The translations under genes and the position numbers were made by a program. A stretch of 45,480 nt of DNA from a virus: positions 1 to 45,480 of IMG/VR virus record IMGVR_UViG_3300031999_000049, one strand, 5' to 3'. The notes below the pieces were generated by a model. The model had not been told where the DNA came from. It was given only the letters and a program-made list of their open reading frames with translations, and did not search any database. Below are positions 24,138-32,391 of this stretch, one piece after another (position 1 is the stretch's first letter; every line of letters begins with the position of its first letter).

Positions 24138-24270
24138 GGTTAGTTGCGGTATATTCGCTAGGAATACCCCGGAATCAAGCGGAAATACGGCTAGAAATCA
24201 CTAGAAGAGGTAACTCGATACTTTTCTCATAGACAGAGTCGACCCTCGCTAGAGCGGCTTATAGCAAGGA
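24137..24270 (+). ncRNA. Structured intergenic element A (pair with 34457-34568)
   Basis: This 141-base gap has no ORF. It contains GAATCAAGCGGAAATA (24172-24187), identical to 34470-34485. A second block at 24221-24241 matches 34520-34540 at 16 of 21 bases, and AGCAAGGA (24263-24270) matches 34561-34568. The spacing from the first to the last block is 91 bases in both copies. Candidate stems are GGGTTA (24137-24142) with TAACTC (24211-24216), GGTAT (24148-24152) with ATACC (24164-24168), CTAG-AAATCA-CTAG (24191-24204) and AGTCG (24237-24241) with CGGCT (24255-24259). It ends at the likely ribosome binding site of the gene at 24279. Confidence 0.65.
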
Positions 24271-24278
24271 TTGCAAAG

Positions 24279-24902
24279 ATGGATGGAATAGCACTTTACC
24301 CCAGGTTGAGACAGCTAGATGAGATGAGCATCCCTAAGATGGAAGCAGGGCAGGCTTCTGTTGGAAGGCTGTTCAAAGACTTTGACGGTAAGGTCGGGGG
24401 CGTAGCTACCGCTGGCGGGATAAAGCTTAGAGATGAATCGAAAGGTGTTTGGAAGTTCAAAGTTGCTTCTGGTACGCAAGGAAAAAGAGATGTCTATGAC
24501 CTGATTATTTACTGGAGTGATTTGCCAAAGCAGATAGCCAAGTTTGGTAGAGATAAGAGAGTATGGAAAGATGATGGCACAGGAATAGATTTATCAAAGT
24601 TAGCACAAGCGATATTCGATGAGGCTGACATAAAGGTGCAGCACAATTGTCCGGCTTGGCTATATTGGGGCTTTAAGTATATGGCAACAAAGAATAAAAT
24701 GGCTTATGCTGATTTTGAAAGACGTCCGCCAGATATTCGCAATCCTCAACGCTTAGGTGTTGGTTGCAAGCATTTTCAGTTGTGGTTAGAAAGAATTCCG
24801 TTCTATACTGGAACGCTCGCAGGACATATAGGACGTTATTATCGTAGAGAAGTTCAACAGGCTGAAAGGGGCATATTAAAACAGAAGGTGGAAAATGGAT
24901 GA
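24279..24902 (+). CDS. Head-region protein with SWIM-like Cys/His motif
   Basis: In this 207-residue protein, residues about 45-100 look like a beta-rich part (WKFKVASGTQGKRDVYDLIIYWSD). Near residues 124-170 there is NCPAWLYWGFKYMATK followed by a PPDIRNP turn and VGCKHFQLWL, a pattern like a degenerate SWIM zinc finger (C then C-X-H). The first of the two N-terminal Cys expected in SWIM domains is not present. It follows structured element A and is probably a virion or connector protein by position. It overlaps the next gene by eight bases. Confidence 0.45.
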   Translation: MDGIALYPRLRQLDEMSIPKMEAGQASVGRLFKDFDGKVGGVATAGGIKLRDESKGVWKFKVASGTQGKRDVYDLIIYWSDLPKQIAKFGRDKRVWKDDGTGIDLSKLAQAIFDEADIKVQHNCPAWLYWGFKYMATKNKMAYADFERRPPDIRNPQRLGVGCKHFQLWLERIPFYTGTLAGHIGRYYRREVQQAERGILKQKVENG

Positions 24903-25599
24903 TTTATATAACAGGCTGAAAGAAGAAACAACGAGTGGTTCGATAGCCTATGCGAGAGGCGAGATGAAGCAAGCTAATACAGCTGCTAAAGAGTTTGCGA
25001 AAGACCATAGCGGCGAAATGAATAAAGAGACTGAAGAGCAGATTAAGAAAAAGAAAGCATTGCAAGAAGCTGTTGATAATGACGTGCTTACTTCAAAGAA
25101 AGGAATAATTGATGCGCTAAAGAAAGTCATATCGGAACAGCCATTACCGTCTGCGAGAGAGATGGTAGATAATTTTAGATGCTCTGATTTAACGCCAAAG
25201 AATACTTTGATAAGAGTGCTACACGCTGATGAAGATTTAAGCAGACTTGAAAAGCTATTGCCTAATGACCTTGGTGCTTTAGAGATAATGGAAGGAGCTA
25301 TAACGGATAGAACGCCTTTAAGTAAGTTTGCAACGTTTAGACCGTTTTTGTATTTGTATGGAGCACGATTGGTAACAGCTCCGTACGGTCGCTATGGCGG
25401 AAAGATAGTTTATATCGGAGCGATTGGTTTAGGGTATGTAGGGAAAGAGCTTTTATATGTTGAAGATTTAGGATTAGTTGAAGCAATACAGAAGAATATT
25501 TCTGATGTAAAATCGATAAGTAGGAATGTATATCCAAGAGGGTCGATGTTTAAGCCTGGTGTAATCAAGATGATAAAAGAACTTAGCATGAAGGAGTAA
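24895..25599 (+). CDS. Unknown head-region protein
   Basis: The 234-residue product has a charged helical N-terminal third (about 1-85). Its start, MDDLYNRLKEET, resembles that of the gene at 29790 (MSDLYNKLRQRTLNE), suggesting a shared targeting or core-binding sequence. The C-terminal half is more hydrophobic (LYLYGARLVTAPYGRYGGK, then IVYIGAIGLGYVGKE). The start is preceded by AGAAGGTGG. No family recognised. Context points to a head or neck role. Confidence 0.45.
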   Translation: MDDLYNRLKEETTSGSIAYARGEMKQANTAAKEFAKDHSGEMNKETEEQIKKKKALQEAVDNDVLTSKKGIIDALKKVISEQPLPSAREMVDNFRCSDLTPKNTLIRVLHADEDLSRLEKLLPNDLGALEIMEGAITDRTPLSKFATFRPFLYLYGARLVTAPYGRYGGKIVYIGAIGLGYVGKELLYVEDLGLVEAIQKNISDVKSISRNVYPRGSMFKPGVIKMIKELSMKE

Positions 25600-25600
25600 T

Positions 25601-26023
25601 ATGGATTTAAAAGAATTGAATGAAGCGAGAGATTTATATTCGTATAAATTGCTGTTGAATATGCTTGGTGAGTTTACTGAGAGAAATCCTGGAACAGCTG
25701 TAAGCAAAATGTATAAGCAAGTATTGGCAGGCGGGATTAGCTGTATGCCGAAGGATAAACAGGCTTTAGTGATAATTCAGTACGTTCTTAGCGAGTTAGG
25801 AACTCCGAAGGCTTTGAATGATTTGATGAATACGAACTTCTCTGAATTGCCAATAACGAATAGGCCTTTGTATGCTACTAAAGATAAAAAGAATATCGTG
25901 GCATTTTGGTGCAAAGGTGGTAAGCTTTATAGTCGTGTGATAGACCTTCTTAGCTTTGAAGGTAAGACAGGTAAGTGGTCTGACGAAAAATGTGGAAATG
26001 TGACTCTGACTGAAAAGGAGTAA
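25601..26023 (+). CDS. Unknown protein upstream of polyprotein 3
   Basis: The 140-residue product begins MDLKELNEARD; its LNE tripeptide fits the hydrophobic-X-Glu pattern of the protease sites described here, so the first seven residues might be removed. The rest appears to be a compact helical domain (about 10-85) and a short beta region (NIVAFWCKGGKLYSR). It has AAGGAG upstream and lies two bases after the preceding gene. Function unknown. Confidence 0.45.
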   Translation: MDLKELNEARDLYSYKLLLNMLGEFTERNPGTAVSKMYKQVLAGGISCMPKDKQALVIIQYVLSELGTPKALNDLMNTNFSELPITNRPLYATKDKKNIVAFWCKGGKLYSRVIDLLSFEGKTGKWSDEKCGNVTLTEKE

Positions 26024-26027
26024 ATAT

Positions 26028-29000
26028 ATGGCTGAGTTTAGAATTAAAGATAACTTTTTAGTTGGCATGCTTGAGAAAGCACGTCAGGCTGACTTTAGTG
26101 GCATAGTCTATGGCCACAAAGTTAATGAAGAGACGAAAAAGACCTTTGGTTATAGACCTTATAAAGGTGGAGCAGGGCCATCAGAAGAGCAGGTTAGAAA
26201 GAGGAATGAAGCTTTGCTAAAGGCTCTCCAAGCTAAAGGTATTAAGGCAAGTTTAAAAATGATTGATATAGGAGCTGATGAAGAGATTCAAACTGTTGAG
26301 GCGAATGGACGACAGGCCGGGTTTGATAGGTGGGGTTATAACAGTGATGACAGCGACACTTTAGACCAAGCTAGCTTTGAAGAGGCTTTAGCTTACTTAA
26401 TGGGAAAAAATGAGTCGAAGGTTAATGAAGAAACCATAGACGAGTTAGCAGACCTTGGCGGAATAGCTGAGGCTCTTGCGAAAGAAAACGATATGTCAGC
26501 TGAGAAAATCAAAGAGGGTGCACAGGTCGAGTTTAAAGAGCACAAAGAGTCGATTGGCGGTGACATCAAGATAGCGGCTAAGATAGCTATTGACCATATG
26601 AAGGAAGACCCTGAGTACTACGCTAAGCTTGCTAAGATGGAAGCTGGTAAGAACGCGGAAGGGTCTGCAACGCCTTCAGTGGTAGAGAGCAAAGCGCATG
26701 AAAGCATTAAAAAGATTTCAGTAGAAGAAGTTAAGAAGCTATTTAAAAAGGTAGATGCTAAGTATGCCGAGCTTTTAGCGAATACTTGTGGTTCAAAAGA
26801 AGAGATTATTGAAAAAGGCAAAAGTGCCGGTTTAGAAATAAGTGAATCTAAAGTAAATGAAGACCGTGATAAAGAGTTTATTGCCATATATCAAGAGTTA
26901 CTTGCTAAAGGGTTAGACAAAAATGCAGCATTTGGTATGGCAGTGTTACGAATAGCAAAGAAGTATAACATCACAGAATTTTCTAAAGATGAGCCTAAAA
27001 AGATGACCGAATCAAAGAATGAACCAGATTACGCTAAGCAAAATGGCAATTACATCTACGTTCTATCAACTGATGAAGATTCTCATGAGAACGTGTGGAA
27101 GCGCAATAGAAATTCCTTTAAGAAAGATGGCAAGTGGGTAGCAGGCACCGTTGTCGAGATAGCTAACGACCGTGGACGAGTAGTATACATTTTGCGGGCT
27201 GACGGTTCGCTCCGGAAAGCTCACTACGTCGAGAAAGACAAGAATTTTCCAATTGATGAACCCAGCAATGAGAGCAAAGAAAACGACATGTTATCAAGTG
27301 GCTTTTCCGTAGGACAGAAAGTTAAGACGCCAAAAGGTGTGGGTGTTGTTACTAAGCCTACATTTGATGGCTATAATAAGGACGTAGTTTCGGTTAATTT
27401 ACCTGACGGTAATACTCGCTTTGATGTTAAGGATGTTGAGATTATTGAATCCGCAGTGAATGAAGCCTTCGACATCAAAGTAGGTGATGGTGAATGTGCT
27501 ATAAATGAGATGACAGGAGAACAGTGGGATGGAGAGGTAGAAAAAATAAATAAACTGCCCAAAGAGCAACAAGAGAACGCATGGGAAGATTTGTATAAGC
27601 GCTTGTATCAAAGCACTAAAGCCGCAATGGAGAAGAAGGGGTTAGACCCAAAGACGGCAAGACCTAAAGAAAAGAACGAATCAGAAGTGAATGAAGAAGC
27701 GATGGTTTTTAATCCGTACGAGAGAAAGGACTCTGTTCAAGCTCTCGCGGCTATACGTAGTGAGGCTGAAATACCGAATAATGTTAGACCTACATTATCG
27801 AAGCATCTTACGTTCTCAGAAGGAGCGCATAATAAGTATCATTATTTCGCGTTGTTTAATGTTGGTGATGGACATTGGATAGCTGCAAATGCTTATGCTC
27901 GCATAGGCTATACTCCACAGGTGGATGTGTTCTATTCTGGAAATGATGAGAATGTAGCAAAAGAGGCTTATCAGAAGAAGCTCGAAGGTAAGTTAAGCAA
28001 GGGCTATGAGGTCGATGAGTCAACGCTTAATGAAAAAATAGTGAAGGCAGGCAGCAAGTGGCAGGTTCAATCGCACAAAGGAAAGAACCTTGGCACTTTC
28101 GATACGAAGGAAGAAGCTAAGAAAAGATTAGGGCAGGTAGAGTTCTTTAAGCATAAGAATGAATCCAAAGTGAACGAAGCTTCGGCACATATCTTTAAGA
28201 TTGGTGAGAAAGTAGTAATGCAGAGTGGGTCTCCTATTAGCGCAAGATTTAGAGGAATAGGCGAAGTTATAAAGGTCACTCCGTTGCCTAATGTTTCGGG
28301 TGGGTATGAGATAGAAGTAAAGGATAGGAATGGAGAGATTATAAAGACGCATGATAACTTTATTAAGTTGTCATCTATGAATGAAGATGTAGCACCGACA
28401 GGTCAGAATCCGAATAAGTATCAGTCCATTGCTCGTGGTATTGCTGATGAGAACGAAGCTAAGAAAATCGCTATGGAAAAGAAAGGAACTGTTCAGAAGG
28501 ACGACCAAGACAAAGAAGGCAAGCGCTTTATGGTTGTGGTGAAAGAGAGTACGAATGAAGAAGAAAAGAAACCGGTAATAGCTTTATTCCCTAAAGCTAT
28601 TGATTTTCGTTATATTCAAGGCAAGGCTAGCTATAAGCAAGGAACTGAAGAGTATAGACTGTTAGATGGTATGAACGAAGAGCTTTGGGATAAGTACCTT
28701 AATGTAATGGCAGGCAGCGGAACAACCGTTGAGTACGATAGCGTTAACGATGTATTCAATGTTGAGAATATGACAGGAGTTGGTGAGTCTAAGATAAACG
28801 AAGTTAGCTTTCCGCTATGGGCAATTATAGATAGGAATGCTGAGCATGGACAGGAGTACCTTAAAGACAAAGATGGTCAGCTCTTGACTTTTTATTCGAA
28901 GGCAGAAGCTCGCAAGCATATTGTTGATGTACTTGGTCCTGAAAAAGGTCGCTATCAGATTATGCCGATGAGTGATGCAGCTAGCCAAGTGGAAGCAAGA

Positions 29001-29780
29001 CCGGTAGGCGAATCTAAAGTAAATGAAGAGAAGCATGAGGAAGTAAAGGTATTCGAGCTTCCTAAATGTGATTTTTGCGCTCAAGATGGTAAAGACAAAG
29101 AAGCCATGTACGATGGAAAGACGAACATTGGTCCTTGGGCTAATATGTGTAAAGAGCACTTTCAGCAGTATGGCACAGGTTTGGGGTTAGGAAAAGGCCA
29201 GAAGCTTATTAAAGATGCAACTGCAAAGAATGAGGGTGTTCTTGATAAGCATTATGGGTCACGTGATGAGAAAGATTTAATACAAGCCAAGGCTAGACTA
29301 AAGAGCTTGGAAGGAACACATGAGTTCGCTTCTGAGAAAGAGCACCTTAGAAAGGTAATCGGAGAGCTAGAGCAGAAGACCAAGCTAGCTGGCCCAAGTG
29401 TGCATAGGTCAACTGGTCCTATGGTTGAAAAGTTTCTTTTAGCTGGAAGCCTTATTGATAAGCTAAAAGTGGAAGGTATAAATGAACAGGAAGAAAAGTT
29501 CCTACAAGAGTTTGAAGCAGAATTCAGCCACTTGACTGAAGATGCTAAGAAGGCTTTAGAACTTTCAGCCACTAAGTTGAAAGAGGAAGCAGCTAAAATG
29601 GTTAGCGCGCCTTATGCGGTAGGTAATGTTAAGAAAGGTGATTCGGTTAGGATTGAAAACGTTGACAGCCAGTCAGGACATTTGTCCTTTGATGTAGTAG
29701 AATCAGCGACTGGGAAAGTGGTTGGAAGATTATCGTTTGATAGCTCGGCAGAGGCGAAGGAGGCCGGCTGGCAAGTTTAA
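26028..29780 (+). CDS. Head polyprotein 3 with ESKVNE-type linkers
   Basis: This 1250-residue protein is built as a chain of small domains. The linkers ESKVNE, ESAVNE, ESEVNE, ESTLNE and ESKINE lie at residues 129, 273, 474, 551, 664, 712, 920 and 995. Modules include a helical one like DUF5661 (about 170-215; IDHMKEDPEYYAKLAKME), an SH3/KOW-like one (about 425-470; KVKTPKGVGVVTKP) related to one in polyprotein 2, a WQVQSHKGKNLGTFDTKEEA module (about 675-710), a FPLWAI module (about 926-990) also related to polyprotein 2, and a zinc module with CDFC and CKEHF (about 1010-1065). Several resemble small proteins that I have seen encoded alone in other phages and bacteria. I infer processing into internal head proteins. 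Confidence 0.62.
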   Translation: MAEFRIKDNFLVGMLEKARQADFSGIVYGHKVNEETKKTFGYRPYKGGAGPSEEQVRKRNEALLKALQAKGIKASLKMIDIGADEEIQTVEANGRQAGFDRWGYNSDDSDTLDQASFEEALAYLMGKNESKVNEETIDELADLGGIAEALAKENDMSAEKIKEGAQVEFKEHKESIGGDIKIAAKIAIDHMKEDPEYYAKLAKMEAGKNAEGSATPSVVESKAHESIKKISVEEVKKLFKKVDAKYAELLANTCGSKEEIIEKGKSAGLEISESKVNEDRDKEFIAIYQELLAKGLDKNAAFGMAVLRIAKKYNITEFSKDEPKKMTESKNEPDYAKQNGNYIYVLSTDEDSHENVWKRNRNSFKKDGKWVAGTVVEIANDRGRVVYILRADGSLRKAHYVEKDKNFPIDEPSNESKENDMLSSGFSVGQKVKTPKGVGVVTKPTFDGYNKDVVSVNLPDGNTRFDVKDVEIIESAVNEAFDIKVGDGECAINEMTGEQWDGEVEKINKLPKEQQENAWEDLYKRLYQSTKAAMEKKGLDPKTARPKEKNESEVNEEAMVFNPYERKDSVQALAAIRSEAEIPNNVRPTLSKHLTFSEGAHNKYHYFALFNVGDGHWIAANAYARIGYTPQVDVFYSGNDENVAKEAYQKKLEGKLSKGYEVDESTLNEKIVKAGSKWQVQSHKGKNLGTFDTKEEAKKRLGQVEFFKHKNESKVNEASAHIFKIGEKVVMQSGSPISARFRGIGEVIKVTPLPNVSGGYEIEVKDRNGEIIKTHDNFIKLSSMNEDVAPTGQNPNKYQSIARGIADENEAKKIAMEKKGTVQKDDQDKEGKRFMVVVKESTNEEEKKPVIALFPKAIDFRYIQGKASYKQGTEEYRLLDGMNEELWDKYLNVMAGSGTTVEYDSVNDVFNVENMTGVGESKINEVSFPLWAIIDRNAEHGQEYLKDKDGQLLTFYSKAEARKHIVDVLGPEKGRYQIMPMSDAASQVEARPVGESKVNEEKHEEVKVFELPKCDFCAQDGKDKEAMYDGKTNIGPWANMCKEHFQQYGTGLGLGKGQKLIKDATAKNEGVLDKHYGSRDEKDLIQAKARLKSLEGTHEFASEKEHLRKVIGELEQKTKLAGPSVHRSTGPMVEKFLLAGSLIDKLKVEGINEQEEKFLQEFEAEFSHLTEDAKKALELSATKLKEEAAKMVSAPYAVGNVKKGDSVRIENVDSQSGHLSFDVVESATGKVVGRLSFDSSAEAKEAGWQV
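26412..29027 (+). repeat. ESKVNE linker set in polyprotein 3
   Basis: Copies are at 26412-26429, 26844-26861, 28161-28178 and 29010-29027 (ESKVNE), 27447-27464 (ESAVNE), 27678-27695 (ESEVNE), 28017-28034 (ESTLNE) and 28785-28802 (ESKINE). Shorter relatives (HKVNE near 26115, SSMNED near 28373, EGINEQ near 29476) also end in hydrophobic-X-Glu. Confidence 0.9.
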
Positions 29781-29789
29781 AGGGGTTGT

Positions 29790-30182
29790 ATGAGTGACTT
29801 ATATAATAAACTAAGGCAGAGAACTTTAAATGAGCATGATGAAGATTACCATGCATCGGTTAAAGTCTATCTGCACAAAGATGGGGCATTGCTAGAGGAT
29901 GCAGGAGATGTTGGTATTTATTTTGATATAGATATCAACTACACGAGCTCCGGCATTCGCGGAATAGTGCCCATTATTGGTAGAATAGACGGAATTAGCT
30001 ATACTGAAGTTGGGGAAGGTGAACAGAAGACTTCGAAAGTGCTTACTGTAAGAAGAGACTTAGTTGAGATTGAGTGGGTGGAAGCTGGTGGCTATTTCCC
30101 GATGGAATTGGAAGTAACGCTTAATCCGGATGACACGGTTAAAAGTGCAATGCTACAGTTTGGCTATTTAAAGCCTGTATAA
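29790..30182 (+). CDS. Unknown small virion-region protein
   Basis: The 130-residue product starts MSDLYNKLRQRTLNEHDED. The LNE triplet at residues 13-15 fits a prohead protease site, and the beginning resembles that of the gene at 24895. The remainder looks like a single beta-rich domain (VKVYLHKDGALLEDAGDVG, later ELEVTLNPDDTV). It is a plausible head protein with a removable N-terminal leader, by analogy with T4 internal proteins; this is inference. Ribosome binding site AAGGGG. Confidence 0.45.
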   Translation: MSDLYNKLRQRTLNEHDEDYHASVKVYLHKDGALLEDAGDVGIYFDIDINYTSSGIRGIVPIIGRIDGISYTEVGEGEQKTSKVLTVRRDLVEIEWVEAGGYFPMELEVTLNPDDTVKSAMLQFGYLKPV

Positions 30183-30196
30183 AGAAGGAGAGAACC

Positions 30197-30514
30197 ATGT
30201 CAGAAGAAGTTAAGAATGCTGAGCAGGAAATAAAAGATACAGTTGGAACTGTGGCAGTACCTGGAGTAAAGGATACGTTCGACCAGCAGAAGATATCCCA
30301 GGAGGATTACGTAAGAGCGTTAGCGCATTCGACAATTACGTTCTTGAATTTGATAAATACCGCTTTGGTTAAAATGAACTATTCAAGAAAGCAAAGGAAG
30401 CAGGCCTTTCGCGACTTTATGGATAGGGGCTTGTTAGATGGCAATATCAATGTTGAGCTACAGAAGCTAATTGAGTTAACGACGAAGATAAATTGGGAGG
30501 TTATAGATGAGTGA
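30197..30514 (+). CDS. Small helical protein, function unknown
   Basis: The 105-residue product has an acidic N-terminus (about 1-30), then amphipathic helices with EDYVRALAHSTITFLNLIN and QRKQAFRDFMDRG. No Cys pair or membrane span is seen. AAGGAGAG precedes the start. It overlaps the membrane protein gene by eight bases. Confidence 0.45.
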   Translation: MSEEVKNAEQEIKDTVGTVAVPGVKDTFDQQKISQEDYVRALAHSTITFLNLINTALVKMNYSRKQRKQAFRDFMDRGLLDGNINVELQKLIELTTKINWEVIDE

Positions 30515-30806
30515 TACTAAAGAGAATGGTTCAAAACCTAATATGCTTTTTGAGGTATTAAGATTGCTTACTCCGGCTGGCGTGACGATATCGATATTTT
30601 TGATGTCGTTACTTATCAATAAGGTTGATAAGCTGGATGACAAGGTTTTTAAGCATTTGACTAATGATGAGATACATGTTTCAAGAATGCAAGTTATATC
30701 GAAAGCAGAGTTTGATATGCAGAGCCAATTTAAGGATAAAGAGATGCGAGATTTTAGAGAGTTAGTAGCTGGCTTGCGTCAAGACATAAAGGATTTAAAG
30801 AAATGA
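30507..30806 (+). CDS. Single-span membrane protein with coiled coil
   Basis: In this 99-residue protein, residues about 20-43 form one hydrophobic segment (LLTPAGVTISIFLMSLLIN) after a polar start, followed by a charged, heptad-like tail to the C-terminus ending in Lys-rich sequence. The layout resembles phage holin- or spanin-like small membrane proteins (or a haemolysin XhlA-like anchor). No lysin gene lies nearby, so a lysis role is unsupported. The start overlaps the previous gene and the stop overlaps the next by four bases. Confidence 0.5.
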   Translation: MSDTKENGSKPNMLFEVLRLLTPAGVTISIFLMSLLINKVDKLDDKVFKHLTNDEIHVSRMQVISKAEFDMQSQFKDKEMRDFRELVAGLRQDIKDLKK

Positions 30807-31252
30807 GCAGATTAGTTCCTGATAGAGTTATTGATGCAGTTAAGAACTTCAATGATATAGCTGTCGACATAGCTGGGATTGACTGCACTTTGTATATTCC
30901 AAGCAATCTCGCTAATGTAGATATGAATACGGCCTATGTGCCAACGCTAACCTTTACCGAATATCTTGAGCAGAAAGTATGGATTGAATGGAAGCCGACA
31001 ATAAAGAGATTAAGAAAGCTTGGCTGGTTTTCAGAGGATGAGTTGCCAATAATCGCTTGGTTTAAGCATGACCCAATGGTTGTGATAAAGAGCTATATTA
31101 AAGTGCCTTATAAGTACGTTTTGGATACACGAGTAGCGCCATCAACGACTGACACAACGATAACTGAATTGGAAGTGATAGAGCTTCTTGGTGGTGTAGC
31201 GCATGATGCGGAATTAACACGGTGTGTTAAATTGGCTTCTCGGAGGGTGTGA
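30803..31252 (+). CDS. Putative head completion or neck protein
   Basis: This 149-residue protein shows a mixed fold with PSNLANVDMNTAYV, LEQKVWIEWKPT and KYVLDTRVAP. Its position before small joining proteins and the sheath suggests a head-tail adaptor, but no diagnostic motif is visible. The start overlaps the upstream stop as ATGA and the stop overlaps the next ATG as TGATG. Confidence 0.42.
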   Translation: MSRLVPDRVIDAVKNFNDIAVDIAGIDCTLYIPSNLANVDMNTAYVPTLTFTEYLEQKVWIEWKPTIKRLRKLGWFSEDELPIIAWFKHDPMVVIKSYIKVPYKYVLDTRVAPSTTDTTITELEVIELLGGVAHDAELTRCVKLASRRV

Positions 31253-31488
31253 TGGATACGCCTTATTATACAAAGGTTAAGAAGATAACGAATACATCTA
31301 GTGCGCAGGTAGCCATTGAATTGGAATCTGGCGAGTCGATATACTTGCTTCCGAGAATGTTTATTGAGGATGTAAGCATCCCGACAATGTACCTAAGGAA
31401 GATAGCTAAGTATGTAAAGATAGAGTATAGCCTTAATGAAGTAATGCACAACGAAGCACCGAAGCGTTCAAGGAGATTCGATGGATGA
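31252..31488 (+). CDS. Small beta-rich protein
   Basis: I chose ATG 31252 over the adjacent GTG 31249 because GGAGGG (31242-31247) is then better spaced. The product has 78 residues, beta-rich in the first half (AQVAIELESGESIYLLPRMF), with a basic C-terminus (APKRSRRFDG). It is part of the neck or tail-connector gene run. Function unknown. Confidence 0.42.
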   Translation: MDTPYYTKVKKITNTSSAQVAIELESGESIYLLPRMFIEDVSIPTMYLRKIAKYVKIEYSLNEVMHNEAPKRSRRFDG

Positions 31489-31750
31489 GCTAAGACCCTC
31501 TACACTTGATGAGGTTATAGCTACACGTGCAATGACTATAGCTCAGAGATGCTCTGAGATATATCCTTTTGCTCAAAAGACCGGTTGGGGGCCTGAGAGC
31601 CACTTTGAACAGATTTTTTACGAGTATAGACGTATATTTCTTGAGAGCTGGACCGATAGAAACATTGAAGCTTTGAAGAAGGCGACTTGGCATAAGTTTA
31701 TGCATATGTTGCAGGCTAATGCGCGTCATAGAAGGTTTGGTAATGGCTAG
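31481..31750 (+). CDS. Small protein of the connector run
   Basis: The 89-residue product is helical with many aromatics (EQIFYEYRRIFLESW) and a basic C-terminus. AAGGAGATTCG precedes the ATG. It overlaps both neighbours by eight bases, so the three genes are probably co-translated. Function unknown. Confidence 0.42.
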   Translation: MDELRPSTLDEVIATRAMTIAQRCSEIYPFAQKTGWGPESHFEQIFYEYRRIFLESWTDRNIEALKKATWHKFMHMLQANARHRRFGNG

Positions 31751-32387
31751 TTTTTTACCAAGTATAGATGCTGGGATAAGAGCACTTGCATATAGCAAGT
31801 TTGGTACGTTACTTAGTTTAACGAGTATGGCTAATGATACCGCCCTTTTTCCGAGAAAAATAGCTATGAGAATGATAGCTGAAACTAAGGGTAGAACGGT
31901 GGCATCATTTATAAGTGTGTGGCGAGAAAGGACAAGCTTTTCGTGGCAGAGGAATAGAACACCTGTGTCAAGAATAGGACTAAATACTTTGTTGGCAGAT
32001 AGCTCAAAGACTTTGATTACGAATATAAAAGCTGTTCCTGTTGATTTAGAATATTCCCTTTGGTTTATTTCGAAGAGTTTACCAGCTTTGCAGGATGTTG
32101 TGGATATGTATTTATTTTGGGCACAGACAGACCCCAGTTTAAAATTGACATTTAACAGCCAGTATCCTCTTGAGTATAAGCTTCACTTCGGTGATATAGT
32201 CGATGAGTCTACGGTGATGGAACAGTTTGAACAGGGTTTATACTATGTTTATCGAATGCCCCTAAAGGTTGATGGCTGGATATTTGATTTGGACGAAGCT
32301 AAGACAATCAAGACAATTTATCTGGATGTGTATGATGAAGAAGGTACAGACAATATTTTATTGTTTGAAAGAGTAATTACGGAGTAG
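31743..32387 (+). CDS. Putative tail terminator or connector protein
   Basis: The chosen start, ATG 31743 with GAAGG upstream, gives 214 residues; an upstream in-frame ATG at 31719 lies deep in the previous gene. The protein is mixed, with VPVDLEYSLWFISKSLPALQ in the middle and an acidic C-terminal half. Its place two genes before the sheath corresponds to tail-terminator genes (gp15-like) in myoviruses. Assignment is by position only. Confidence 0.42.
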   Translation: MASFLPSIDAGIRALAYSKFGTLLSLTSMANDTALFPRKIAMRMIAETKGRTVASFISVWRERTSFSWQRNRTPVSRIGLNTLLADSSKTLITNIKAVPVDLEYSLWFISKSLPALQDVVDMYLFWAQTDPSLKLTFNSQYPLEYKLHFGDIVDESTVMEQFEQGLYYVYRMPLKVDGWIFDLDEAKTIKTIYLDVYDEEGTDNILLFERVITE

Positions 32388-32391
32388 CATA

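Noticed and set aside
24137-24270. Group I intron remnant or tRNA
   Set aside because: No R/S core pair, no cloverleaf or T-loop sequence; the flanking genes are complete.
30507-30806. Holin
   Set aside because: One membrane span with a coiled tail is suggestive, but no endolysin or spanin gene is nearby, so I kept only a membrane-protein call.
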